NCBI GenBank assembly: GCA_025355005.1
Contig: JANXLV010000209.1
Span: forward strand, 1-38,444
Direction of reading: 5' to 3'
Source: Myxococcales bacterium
GTDB taxonomy: Bacteria > Myxococcota_A > Polyangia > Polyangiales > Polyangiaceae
DNA: 38,444 bases
Shown here one piece after another: positions 25,073 to 32,254 of this stretch; position 1 is the stretch's first letter; each line of letters begins with the position of its first letter. The position numbers were made by a program, and so were the translations under genes. The notes beneath the pieces are model-generated. The model did no database searches, was not told where the DNA came from, and saw only the letters and a list, made by a program, of their open reading frames with translations.

Positions 25073-25089
25073 AGAGTACTGTGTACTCT
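25073..25089. promoter_or_regulatory. 17-bp perfect palindrome (operator candidate)
   Basis: AGAGTAC-TGT-GTACTCT lies between the divergent DraG-like gene (ATG at 25071) and the lipoprotein gene (ATG at 25130). On the minus strand a TTGACA box sits at 25105-25100, so the palindrome covers the -10/start area of the DraG-like gene. This suits a repressor site. The regulator is unknown. Confidence 0.6.
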
Positions 25090-25129
25090 ATTTGCCGCTT
25101 GTCAAGCGCGAAGGCGGCAGGAAGGTGGT

Positions 25130-25561
25130 ATGTTGCGAGTCGCCCACATGATCCGCCGACGTGCTGTGTTTGCTCCTTTCGGCCTCGTTGCGACCTTCCT
25201 CGTGATCGCCGCGTGCAACGAGGGCGGCGTGGCGTCACCGAGCAACACGCCGCACGGCTCCCGGTGCCTGATGGATACGGATTGCATGGGTGGCTACGAG
25301 TGCAACAAGGCCAAGGGCGACATCCTGGGCGAGTGCTCCCAGAAGACGATGGGCGGCCCTGCTGCGGCCGGCGGTGGCGGTGGCAGCGCGAAGCCCGCTG
25401 GCTCTGGTGGCCCCGGACCTGCGTCGAGCGCAAGCAGCGGGAGTGGCAAGCCCGCGGACCCGCCGAAGGGCAACGGCAAGTCGCAGACGCCAGAGCCGCT
25501 GCCGCCGCCGAAGCCTCCGAAGGACGCGAAGCCAGCGGACACGTCGACGTTCTCGCCCTGA
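25130..25561 (+). CDS. Putative lipoprotein
   Basis: A 143-residue secreted protein with a basic start, a hydrophobic core (FGLVATFLVIAAC) and a lipobox with Cys29, so it is probably lipidated and held in the outer or inner membrane. The mature part has four Cys in the first 45 residues (spaced as two CxxxxxC-like pairs: CLMDTDC and CNKAKGDILGEC). A Gly/Ser/Pro-rich disordered tail of about 80 residues follows. No known domain is recognised. Small lipoproteins with Cys pairs and Pro-rich tails are common in myxobacteria. AGGAAGG lies just before the ATG. Divergent from the DraG-like gene. Confidence 0.8.
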   Translation: MLRVAHMIRRRAVFAPFGLVATFLVIAACNEGGVASPSNTPHGSRCLMDTDCMGGYECNKAKGDILGECSQKTMGGPAAAGGGGGSAKPAGSGGPGPASSASSGSGKPADPPKGNGKSQTPEPLPPPKPPKDAKPADTSTFSP

Positions 25562-25592
25562 GCTGAGGTAGGTCAGCGGTGGCACGCGTCGT

Positions 25593-27449
25593 TCAGGGCC
25601 ACACCTGGTTCGACTGGAGCAGCGCCTGGTTCAGGTGAATGCGGTCGACGTCCGCCTTGAGCTTCAGGACGACGGCGGGTGGCGCGGCCGACGTGGGCAG
25701 CGGCCTCAGCTCCATGGGGTCTGACGCGAGATCGATCACGCGCGCCTCGCCCGTCAGGCCGTGCTCGCGGTACTTCCATGGCCAGGCGACCGCGCCGAGG
25801 TACTGGCCGTCGTAAGGTTGCACGAGCGGGACGAAGCGTGGGCCGGGCGCGAGCACGGAACGACCGACGAAGGGAACGTCCTCGTGGATGCCCACGAGAT
25901 CGAGGATGGTGGGCGCGATATCGATCTGCGAGAACGCGCCTTCGAGCACGCGGGGCGACAGGTGGCCCGGCCACACCATCGCGAGGGGAACGCGGAAGGA
26001 CTCCTCGTAGAAGCCGCGCTCGTTCCAGTGTGAGCCGTGCTCGTCGGCGGGGAAGCTGTGATCGCCCGTGACGACGACGAGCGTGCTCTTCGCGAGATCC
26101 TTCTCCACGAGCAGCTCGAAGAACCGCGCGAGGCGCACGTCGGACGCGCGAAGCGACGCTGTGTATGCAGCGCGCGCGGGGGTGGGCTCGCCGGGCATGT
26201 CCGCGCGCCCGGGCTCTTCGTTGAATGGATAGTGGTTCGACACCGGCGCGAGCGCGACGAAGAACGGGCGCGCCGGATCCCTGCGCGCGAGCACGTTGCG
26301 CAACGCCCACGCGTAAAAGTAGTCGTCCTCTAGGCCCCAGCCCCAGACATGTGCCTGCTCCTCCGGTGTGATCGCGATGGGCGCGGCCGTGTGCGTATCC
26401 TCGAAGCCCAGACGCACGCCGAACTCGTCGATGCCGTCGAAATGCTCGGACTCGTCACCGGCGTAGAGCGACGTCGTGTAGCCCTGGCGCCTGAGGATCG
26501 TGGGCAAGCAGTCGAGCGTGAGCGGCTCGATGTACGTCTCCTTCTTGCGGTAGCTCGGCGCCAGCGAACAGAGCGTGGAGAAATGGCCGTGGCATGTCTG
26601 GATCGAGTTGCCGTAGAAGCGCGGCGCCGAGAGTCCTCGGGCGTAAAGTCCGTTCAAGGTGGGCGTGTAGGGCTGTCCATCGGGTGCGATCTTGCCGAGG
26701 TACTCGGCGCTGAACGACTCCATCATGATCACGACGATGTTGGGTCGCTCGGCCGCCGTTGTCGCAGGCAGCACGCCCTCGGGAGGCGCAAGCACAGGGT
26801 CGCGATGCACGAGCGGATAGAGGCCCGGTGTACGGGCCCGCGCGTCGGCCATGCGCTGGTTCTTTCCGTAGTACTGCGCCATCGAGTTCCCGAAGTTGGT
26901 GATCGAGTCGCGCGAGGGGATGCGTCCAACGAATGCGAGCAGAAAGAGCAGAGCGGCGGCGGCGCCGAGGGCCACGCGCGCACGGCCCGCCATCGTCGCG
27001 AGCACGGAGCGCGGCGCGGGCTCACGCCACACGAAGAGCGCGATCACGACGAGCTCCATCGCGACCAGCACGCGCACCGGCATGGGGATCACGCCGACCA
27101 TCATGGCCGCGCCGGCGTTCGACGACGCCTCCGCGAAGTTGTCGCGCAGGAACGCGAAGTCGAGCTGGCCGCGCGCAGTGATCTCCGCCAGGTCAACGAG
27201 CGCGTGCAGCGCGAGATAGACGGCGACCAGTGCCTTGCGCAGGCGTCCGCGGGTCGCGGCCTCGATCAGGATGATCGGTGCGAGGTACGGAAGAATCGTG
27301 AAGACGTCGCGCGTGACCGAACCGAGCTTCTCGGATTCGTGGAACGTGGCGCCGCTGTAGACCTCGAAGAGGAACAGGTATGCGACGACGAACGCGACGC
27401 AGAGCCACGCGCCCGTCGGGACGCGTGAGAGGAGTGTTCGCAGGCGCAC
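25593..27449 (-). CDS. LTA-synthase-like sulfatase-fold membrane enzyme
   Basis: A 618-residue protein of the alkaline-phosphatase superfamily, like lipoteichoic acid synthase and related phosphoglycerol or phosphoethanolamine transferases. About four or five membrane helices lie in the first 180 residues. A periplasmic sulfatase-type domain follows with MMESFSAEY (metal ligand Glu244), the nucleophile region NSIQTCHG (Thr285 is the probable nucleophile), and GDHSFPADEHGSHW with His/Asp metal ligands. In Gram-negative bacteria relatives modify periplasmic glycans or lipids. The start is GTG at 27449. It is convergent with the lipoprotein and 31 bases from the next minus-strand gene upstream. 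Confidence 0.88.
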   Translation of the reverse strand: MRLRTLLSRVPTGAWLCVAFVVAYLFLFEVYSGATFHESEKLGSVTRDVFTILPYLAPIILIEAATRGRLRKALVAVYLALHALVDLAEITARGQLDFAFLRDNFAEASSNAGAAMMVGVIPMPVRVLVAMELVVIALFVWREPAPRSVLATMAGRARVALGAAAALLFLLAFVGRIPSRDSITNFGNSMAQYYGKNQRMADARARTPGLYPLVHRDPVLAPPEGVLPATTAAERPNIVVIMMESFSAEYLGKIAPDGQPYTPTLNGLYARGLSAPRFYGNSIQTCHGHFSTLCSLAPSYRKKETYIEPLTLDCLPTILRRQGYTTSLYAGDESEHFDGIDEFGVRLGFEDTHTAAPIAITPEEQAHVWGWGLEDDYFYAWALRNVLARRDPARPFFVALAPVSNHYPFNEEPGRADMPGEPTPARAAYTASLRASDVRLARFFELLVEKDLAKSTLVVVTGDHSFPADEHGSHWNERGFYEESFRVPLAMVWPGHLSPRVLEGAFSQIDIAPTILDLVGIHEDVPFVGRSVLAPGPRFVPLVQPYDGQYLGAVAWPWKYREHGLTGEARVIDLASDPMELRPLPTSAAPPAVVLKLKADVDRIHLNQALLQSNQVWP

Positions 27450-27480
27450 GGACTTCGGTTACGGGACAAACTGGTGAAGC

Positions 27481-28122
27481 TCAAGCGGCTTCCGGCCCGC
27501 CGGGTCGATTTTTCGAGGCAGTGCCTTCGCAGGTGAATCCAAGCCACTTCGGGCTCTCACCGTAGTGCGCGGACACATCGTCGAGCGTGAAGCCTGCGTC
27601 GCGGAGCTCCCCACGGATGTCACGGTCCAGGCGGCAACCACCGCCGACGCGGCGCCACGCTGGCGTGAGCAGACGTTGCCACCGCGCGACGTCGGGCTCC
27701 GGTGAGAGTCCGTGCTCGATGAAGAGGAGATGTCCCTCCGGAGCGAGCACGCGCCTCATCTGCGACAGCGCGCGCGCCACATCCGTCACGCTGCAGAGCG
27801 AGTACGTGACGACGACCGTGTCGAACGACGCGTCGTCGAATGGAAGCGCCTCTGCCGAACCGCGGACGAGGGTCGTCTGGAGCGGCACATCACGGGCGCG
27901 CTCACGGGCGCGCGAGAGCAGTGGTTCCGAGGGATCGACCCCGCACAGCTCCGTCACCTTCGCGGGATCGTAGAACGCCAGGTTGAGGCCGGAGCCGACG
28001 CCCACCTCGAGGACGCGCCCGCGCGCGCGCGGCACGATACGACCGCGCTCCTCCTTGATCTCCGAGCTCCTGCAGGCCTTCTCGATCAGGTGCGGCAGTA
28101 CGCGGCGCTCCCAGAAACCCAT
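27481..28122 (-). CDS. Class I SAM-dependent methyltransferase
   Basis: A 213-residue methyltransferase with motif I VLEVGVGSGLNLAFYD, an acidic motif II region (CGVDPSEPLL), motif III/IV DDASFDTVVVTYSLCSV and HLLFIEHG. This form is close to the UbiE/phospholipid N-methyltransferase-like group. The substrate is not known. The start is set at an ATG at 28122 (MGFWERRVLPHLIEKAC, typical of the family). The longer frame begins at 28182, inside the start codon of the divergent gene, and is rejected. It is followed by the LTA-synthase-like gene and may share its transcript, so a lipid target is possible. Confidence 0.85.
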   Translation of the reverse strand: MGFWERRVLPHLIEKACRSSEIKEERGRIVPRARGRVLEVGVGSGLNLAFYDPAKVTELCGVDPSEPLLSRARERARDVPLQTTLVRGSAEALPFDDASFDTVVVTYSLCSVTDVARALSQMRRVLAPEGHLLFIEHGLSPEPDVARWQRLLTPAWRRVGGGCRLDRDIRGELRDAGFTLDDVSAHYGESPKWLGFTCEGTASKNRPGGPEAA

Positions 28123-28180
28123 GCCCTGCCGATAGCACGGGTTTACGCGCTCACCGCGGCGTAGTACGACCGGAGAGTCC

Positions 28181-28780
28181 ATGTCGCAGTTCTGGGATCA
28201 ACGGTACGCGGGCAGCGAGTACGCTTACGGCAAGGAGCCGAACGAATTCTTGAAGGCGGAGGCCGCCCGGATACCGCGCGGCAAGGTGCTCTGTCTTGCG
28301 GAAGGCGAAGGGCGGAACGCCGCCTACCTGGCGTCGCTGGGGCACGTGGTCACCGCGGTGGATTTCTCGCAAGAGGGCGTGAAGAAGACGCAGGCGCTCG
28401 CGAAGGAGCGACGCGTGAACGTGACATCCGTGCACCACGACGTCACGGAGCTCGACCTCGGCACGGCGTGTTGCCAGGGCATCATCGCGATCTTCGCGCA
28501 CTTCTTTCGCTCGGACCGGCGCGCGCTCGCAGCGCGGATCGTGAAGGCGCTTGCTCCGCGCGGCGTGCTCATCATCGAGAGCTACAGGCCGGAGCAGATC
28601 GCGCTCGACACCGGGGGCCCGAAAGACCTCGATCTGTTGCCCACGCTCGACGAGCTGAAACAAGACTTCTCCGCGCTCGCGTTCGCTGTGCTTCGCAACG
28701 CGGAGCGCGAGGTCAACGAGGGACGCCTGCACGCGGGCCCGAGCGCCACCGTGCAGCTCGTCGGCATCAAGCCGGGCTAA
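28181..28780 (+). CDS. TehB-like SAM-dependent methyltransferase
   Basis: A 199-residue methyltransferase beginning SQFWDQRYAGSEYAYGKEPNEFL, the conserved start of the TehB/thiopurine-like group. Motif I is VLCLAEGEGRNAAYLA with VTAVDFSQEGVKKTQ for the SAM ribose. IIAIFAHF and GVLIIESYRPEQ follow. Relatives are often annotated as tellurite-resistance methyltransferases but the real substrate is usually unknown. It is divergent from the preceding methyltransferase across about 58 bases. Confidence 0.85.
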   Translation: MSQFWDQRYAGSEYAYGKEPNEFLKAEAARIPRGKVLCLAEGEGRNAAYLASLGHVVTAVDFSQEGVKKTQALAKERRVNVTSVHHDVTELDLGTACCQGIIAIFAHFFRSDRRALAARIVKALAPRGVLIIESYRPEQIALDTGGPKDLDLLPTLDELKQDFSALAFAVLRNAEREVNEGRLHAGPSATVQLVGIKPG

Positions 28781-28821
28781 CGCGCCGCGCCGCGCCGATC
28801 CGTGGCCCGAGGTAGAGGGGG

Positions 28822-28850
28822 TTGCATTTGGGGAGGCGACGCGGTACTTC
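28822..28850 (+). promoter_or_regulatory. Possible tRNA-Val promoter
   Basis: TTGCAT (28822-28827) and TACTTC (28845-28850) are 17 bases apart and end 12 bases before the tRNA. Both boxes are weak, but the spacing is right for a tRNA promoter. Confidence 0.3.
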
Positions 28851-28862
28851 GTAGGGCTCTCT

Positions 28863-28934
28863 GGGCGCATAACTCAGCGGTAGAGTGCCTCCTTCACACG
28901 GAGGAAGTCGCAGGTTCAATCCCTGCTACGCCCA
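28863..28934 (+). tRNA. tRNA-Val (CAC)
   Basis: A complete cloverleaf of 72 bases. Acceptor GGGCGCA/TACGCCC (one C-A mismatch), D stem ACTC/GAGT, anticodon stem CCTCC/GGAGG with loop TTCACAC and anticodon CAC at 28895-28897, T stem GCAGG/CCTGC with loop TTCAATC, discriminator A at 28934. The 3' CCA is not encoded. The 3' half overlaps, antisense, the end of the integrase gene and is the likely attachment site. Confidence 0.93.
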
Positions 28935-30171
28935 CAAGTTTCACGGGCTTTTTGGCACCTGAATGACCCAGCGGGGCTTTTCCGGGGCCAATCGATTTGG
29001 CTTCCTCCAGCAGCCGCCCAGGGAGCGGCGGGAACGGAGCTCCGCCCATGAACCGGGCGAGCCTCATGTAGACCTGCATCGTGCCGAGGTTGCTCCAGCC
29101 GCCGTCCTCCATCACATCGGTGAGGGCGTCCTCCCGTCCGTTTCGCTTGAACCTCCAGACCGCGCCTGTCGCGCGCAGATCGTGGAAGACCAACCACCGG
29201 GACGTCTTCGTTCGGACGCGAAGCTCCTCGCGATCGACGCCAGCCACCTCCATGTGCTTGCGAACCGCGTTCGCCAAACCGTACTCGCCCGTCGCGGGTG
29301 GAGGAGCGGAAAACACGAGTGCCTTTCCCTTGCCGCTGCTCTCGCGCTGCATTGCGATGAGCATGGGTAGGAGCTCACGCTCGATCTTGATGCGCCGGGT
29401 CGTGCGCGTCTTGGTTGCTCGCTCATCCTCCTCGTCTTCGTCGGCCAGTTGATGGTGCACGGTTATCGTGCCGTGGTTGAGATCGAGATCGCGCCACTCA
29501 AGCCCGAGCATCTCGTTCTGCCGAAGCTGCGTGTACGCCGCGAACGCGTAGAGCCTCGCGTGGACCAGCGGCACCTCCGTGGACGCCACGAGCTGCACGA
29601 ACTCGTCCGGAAAGAGGAACTGCTTCTCCCTCTTGATTCCGCTCTTAGGCGGATCGATGTTCGCCAGAGGGTTCGAGTCGAGGATCGCGATGCCCGTCAC
29701 GTTGCTCGTGACGGCGTCGCCGAACATGCACGTAGCGGTGTGCCAGATGTTGTTGGCGGTCTTCGGCGCGATCGTCCCCTTGTCGGCGAGCGCGTCGAGC
29801 TTGTCGACGAAGTCGCGCCCGTGCTGCTTCGTGATGCCGCGCATCGGTAGCGCGCCGAGGTCAGGCTGAAGGTAGAGTCGCAGGTTGCTTCGATCGTTGG
29901 TCCAGGAGGATGGCCATCGCTTTTCTTGCATCGGCAACCACCGCGACTCGGAGTACTCCGCAACGGTGATGTCACGCTCACTGGGGACGTAGCCCCGCGT
30001 GTCGAGCATCTGTTGGGCGATGCGCGCGGCAGCCTTCGCCGTTTCGCGGTCCCTCGGCTGCGGATCCAACACGAACCACTTGCGCTTGTGTGGCTTCGTT
30101 CCCGGAAGCCAAAGGTGCGCTTGCCACTTGCCGTTGCGGTGCTCGACAGATCCTTCGCGCTTCCGGGCCAT
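28894..30171 (-). CDS. Tyrosine integrase of the element
   Basis: A 425-residue phage-type tyrosine recombinase. It has an N-terminal arm-binding domain (VEHRNGKWQAHLWLPG), a core-binding SAM-like domain at about 65-170, then the catalytic domain with Arg217 in QLRQNEMLG, His330 and Arg333 in HDLRATG, a Trp of GGWS near 353 and the nucleophile Tyr368 in QVYMR. All catalytic residues are present, so it should be active. The last 13 residues (ending GIEPATSSV) and the stop codon are encoded by the antisense of the tRNA 3' half. The stop TGA at 28896-28894 overlaps the anticodon. It starts three bases after the excisionase-like gene. Confidence 0.95.
   Translation of the reverse strand: MARKREGSVEHRNGKWQAHLWLPGTKPHKRKWFVLDPQPRDRETAKAAARIAQQMLDTRGYVPSERDITVAEYSESRWLPMQEKRWPSSWTNDRSNLRLYLQPDLGALPMRGITKQHGRDFVDKLDALADKGTIAPKTANNIWHTATCMFGDAVTSNVTGIAILDSNPLANIDPPKSGIKREKQFLFPDEFVQLVASTEVPLVHARLYAFAAYTQLRQNEMLGLEWRDLDLNHGTITVHHQLADEDEEDERATKTRTTRRIKIERELLPMLIAMQRESSGKGKALVFSAPPPATGEYGLANAVRKHMEVAGVDREELRVRTKTSRWLVFHDLRATGAVWRFKRNGREDALTDVMEDGGWSNLGTMQVYMRLARFMGGAPFPPLPGRLLEEAKSIGPGKAPLGHSGAKKPVKLVGVAGIEPATSSV
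28895..28934. other. Left attachment site (attL) in tRNA-Val
   Basis: The element boundary is placed in the 3' part of the tRNA, from the anticodon to the discriminator, because tyrosine integrases commonly recombine at tRNA 3' ends and the integrase gene lies right against it. The tRNA is left whole after insertion. A second copy of this sequence is not seen to the right inside the window, so attR lies beyond 38,444. Confidence 0.6.
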
Positions 30172-30174
30172 CGC

Positions 30175-30885
30175 TCAGTTCCCCCTCGTCGCGCGAAGTC
30201 CGGCGTTCGCGAGCGTGCGCTCTGCGATCGTGCGCGCATCGGCGTCGTGGACAGTCGGCGCGCCCGTTCGGCATCGAGCCGCATCCTGCTCCGCCATCCA
30301 CCGGACGTAGTCGGCGTGCGACAAGATCCAGTCCCGCCCGACCTTCCGCGCGCCAGGGATCCCGCGCGCATGATCGAGCATCCACCGTCGCGACTTGCCT
30401 GGAAGGTGAAGCGCTCCCTTGCGAGAGCTGTAGAAACCATCGGCGGTGCCGACTCTAGTGCTTGAAGACGGGCTCTGTAACGAAGTCACCCCGCCGCTGA
30501 GGCCCAGGGCCTGGGCAACAGCGAAGCCCTCAGGCTCCTGACAGCCCAAGAGACCCACGGCATCGGCGAGCGGAATGCGCGCGCCTCTGGACGAGACGAG
30601 AGCGCATCCAGAAAGAGCGGACTGGGGTATCGCCTCCCCGGCCGCGTCGAGCCACCGCGCTGTGCACATGCGCAAGTCGATCGAATCTTCGCCTTCGAAA
30701 GACTGCCAATGTCGAGCATGCCGCAGCCCGAACTGCGCGGCAAACCCTCTTGGCGACCACATGAACAGCGCGCCGAGGCCGGCGACGCTCACTTCGAGCA
30801 CCATCGGCGGTGGCTCGCCGACGAGGATCCAGTCGGAGGTCGGCGGAGGGTCGGCCGCAGCTTGTCTTGCTACTCTCTCGCTCAT
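30175..30885 (-). CDS. Excisionase-like DNA-binding protein
   Basis: A 236-residue protein in the position of a recombination directionality factor, three bases ahead of the integrase. The C-terminal part (about 155-205) has the winged-HTH pattern of excisionase/MerR-type proteins: LPGKSRRWMLDHA, then GARKVGRDWILSHADYVRWM. The N-terminal 150 residues are unfamiliar. The ATG at 30885 has GGAGG eight bases upstream. The start overlaps the stop of the small upstream gene (ATGA), so the three form one operon. Much longer than usual Xis proteins, so it may have an added regulatory role. Confidence 0.65.
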   Translation of the reverse strand: MSERVARQAAADPPPTSDWILVGEPPPMVLEVSVAGLGALFMWSPRGFAAQFGLRHARHWQSFEGEDSIDLRMCTARWLDAAGEAIPQSALSGCALVSSRGARIPLADAVGLLGCQEPEGFAVAQALGLSGGVTSLQSPSSSTRVGTADGFYSSRKGALHLPGKSRRWMLDHARGIPGARKVGRDWILSHADYVRWMAEQDAARCRTGAPTVHDADARTIAERTLANAGLRATRGN

Positions 30886-31067
30886 CGGAAGGACCTCCAC
30901 GTGCGGCTCGCCGGCGGGGCGGTCGCGCAAGCGCGCGCCAGAGGAACGTTGCCCACGCGCACGCGACGGGCGTTACGGTGGAGCCCGCGCTCGTGGGCGG
31001 CGAGCTCGGCGACGAACTCGACTGGCGTCAGCATCGTGGTGCCGAACGACTCGCGGACCTCTCCCAT
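30882..31067 (-). CDS. Small hypothetical protein, first gene of the int operon
   Basis: A 61-residue basic peptide without recognised domain. It is supported mainly by its place: its stop overlaps the next start by four bases and a promoter lies just upstream. The frame is open to 31088, but a start there would overlap the predicted -10 box, so the ATG at 31067 or 31034 is preferred. The Arg-rich C-terminal half could bind nucleic acid. It may be a regulator of excision. Confidence 0.45.
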   Translation of the reverse strand: MGEVRESFGTTMLTPVEFVAELAAHERGLHRNARRVRVGNVPLARACATAPPASRTWRSFR

Positions 31068-31073
31068 GCCTGA

Positions 31074-31101
31074 ACCATAACTCCACACTGCGTTCCGTCA
31101 A
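31074..31101 (-). promoter_or_regulatory. Predicted promoter of the int operon
   Basis: Minus-strand TTGACG (31101-31096) and TATGGT (31079-31074) with a 16-base spacer, matching the consensus at five and four positions. Its -35 box is in mirror arrangement with the -35 of the divergent gene, forming GTCAA-N11-TTGAC. Confidence 0.5.
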
Positions 31102-31112
31102 TACAACTTGTC

Positions 31113-31141
31113 TTGACATCACCGCGTCCAGAAACCAGGAT
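31113..31141 (+). promoter_or_regulatory. Predicted promoter of the RHH gene
   Basis: TTGACA (31113-31118), 17 bases, then CAGGAT (31136-31141). The -35 is perfect, the -10 weak, and the start codon at 31150 is very near, so transcripts may be nearly leaderless. Confidence 0.4.
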
Positions 31142-31149
31142 CCGCTCGA

Positions 31150-31494
31150 ATGGGCAAGCGAGTGTCAGTGCACCCACGCGCAGAGCAAGTTACGCAGCTC
31201 CAGATCCGCATCTCTCCGCGGCTGAAAGCGATCATCGAACGCGCTGCGAGTGCGGCGAGCATGAGTGTGAGCGAGTGGGTTCGCCTGGTCGTGGAGCAAG
31301 CTGCCGACAGGCCAGAGCAGACGGAGGGGCGCGAGCTACGCGTGGAGTTCAGCAAGGGCCAGGGATTTGCGCACGGCGAAGAGATTGTGACCTGGGCCAC
31401 CCCGGAAGAGAGCGAGCGGATCTTGCGCATGCTGCGGCGGCGAAAGCGCCCGCCCACGAAAGCACCCAAGCGATCGAGGAGCATCGGCAAATAG
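31150..31494 (+). CDS. Ribbon-helix-helix DNA-binding protein
   Basis: A 114-residue protein. The N-terminal half has the ribbon-helix-helix pattern: a strand in QLQIRISPRLKAI, a first helix (AIIERAASAAS), a turn, and a second helix (SVSEWVRLVVEQAAD). These are typical Arc/MetJ-like or antitoxin repressors that bind as dimers. The C-terminal half (65-114) ends in a basic tail. It is divergent from the int operon and is the likely regulator of that region. No toxin gene follows it, so an antitoxin role is not supported. Confidence 0.8.
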   Translation: MGKRVSVHPRAEQVTQLQIRISPRLKAIIERAASAASMSVSEWVRLVVEQAADRPEQTEGRELRVEFSKGQGFAHGEEIVTWATPEESERILRMLRRRKRPPTKAPKRSRSIGK

Positions 31495-31591
31495 TCGGTG
31501 GCGGCGGCAGCGGTCGCACCGCGAGGCCTTCCCCCTCGGTGGAGATCGCGTCCTCGCTGACACCGCCGGATCACCCAAGCCGCTCCACGAC

Positions 31592-31625
31592 TTGACTCCT
31601 GCGTTGCGCAGCGTACAAAAGTCAA
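31592..31625 (+). promoter_or_regulatory. Predicted promoter with nested dyads
   Basis: TTGACT (31592-31597), 16 bases, then TACAAA (31614-31619), five and four matches to consensus. The site is enclosed by an inverted repeat TTGACT...AGTCAA (31592-31597, 31620-31625) and holds an inner TGCG-TTG-CGCA. This looks like a controlled promoter of the replication genes, and the half-site resembles the GTCAA/TTGAC pair of the int-RHH control region. Confidence 0.45.
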
Positions 31626-31643
31626 ACGGCCCGCCGCTGCTCA

Positions 31644-32214
31644 ATGGCGCGGAGGACCGAATTGACTGGCCTCGTCACGCTCCCCAAGAGCGCCGAGCCT
31701 GGAGGCACTTTGGCTACCTCGATCAAAAGTTTAGGGGAGGACGTCGGCGCGATCAATGCGACCGCGCACAAAATCGCCACCGAGAGAGCGCTGGCCGCCG
31801 TCTGGGCGTCTGGAGTCCGGCGTGGTCGGATCAGGTACCACCGCGAGTCCGCGGGCAAGCTCACGAAGACCGAGAGCGCCGACAAGCAGGACCGCCGTCG
31901 CGCGGAGCGCCGACGCGCCCGCAGCGAAGACCTCCCGACGCTTACCACCATTTACGTGCCGGTTCGCCGTCGCATCTCCCCTGACCTTGGACCTGCGCTG
32001 CGCGACGTGTTCGCGAACGCCAACGCCTGGTGGAAGGCCAAGGACGATGCGGGCACGCCGCTGATCGAGTTTGTTGCGTCGTACGCGTCGGCGCCCCGAC
32101 GCGTTCAGCGTGCTCCGCGTGTACGCACACCTCGACGAGCTCGTCGCACAACGCGAGCGCGCCGCAGTCGTATTGCGCCCGCCGACGGACCAGAACCCCC
32201 CCCATCATCGGTAG
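31644..32214 (+). CDS. Hypothetical element gene with apparent frameshift
   Basis: A protein of unknown function with a positively charged middle (DRRRAERRRARSEDLP). Up to ASAP near codon 152 the codon use is normal. Beyond, the reading frame continues with Arg-rich, A/T-ending codons to 32258, whereas skipping one base at the C run at 32093-32096 gives a normal protein-like ending (DAFSVLRVYAHLDELVAQRE) with G/C-ending codons and a stop at 32214. I therefore annotate the corrected gene of about 189 residues, with either a real or a sequencing-derived frameshift. The corrected end leaves a normal gap to the helicase gene. Confidence 0.6.
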
Positions 32215-32254
32215 AGCGATCTCGTCAGAGTAGTTCTCTGCGCGGAGCGGCCTC

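Noticed and set aside
26349..27428. Long plus-strand open frame opposite the LTA-synthase-like gene
   Set aside because: The minus-strand gene has clear membrane helices and sulfatase-fold motifs. The plus-strand peptide is Arg/His-rich without domains.
31150..31494. RHH protein as antitoxin of a toxin-antitoxin pair
   Set aside because: No toxin-like gene lies next to it. The next gene starts 150 bases later and resembles no known toxin.
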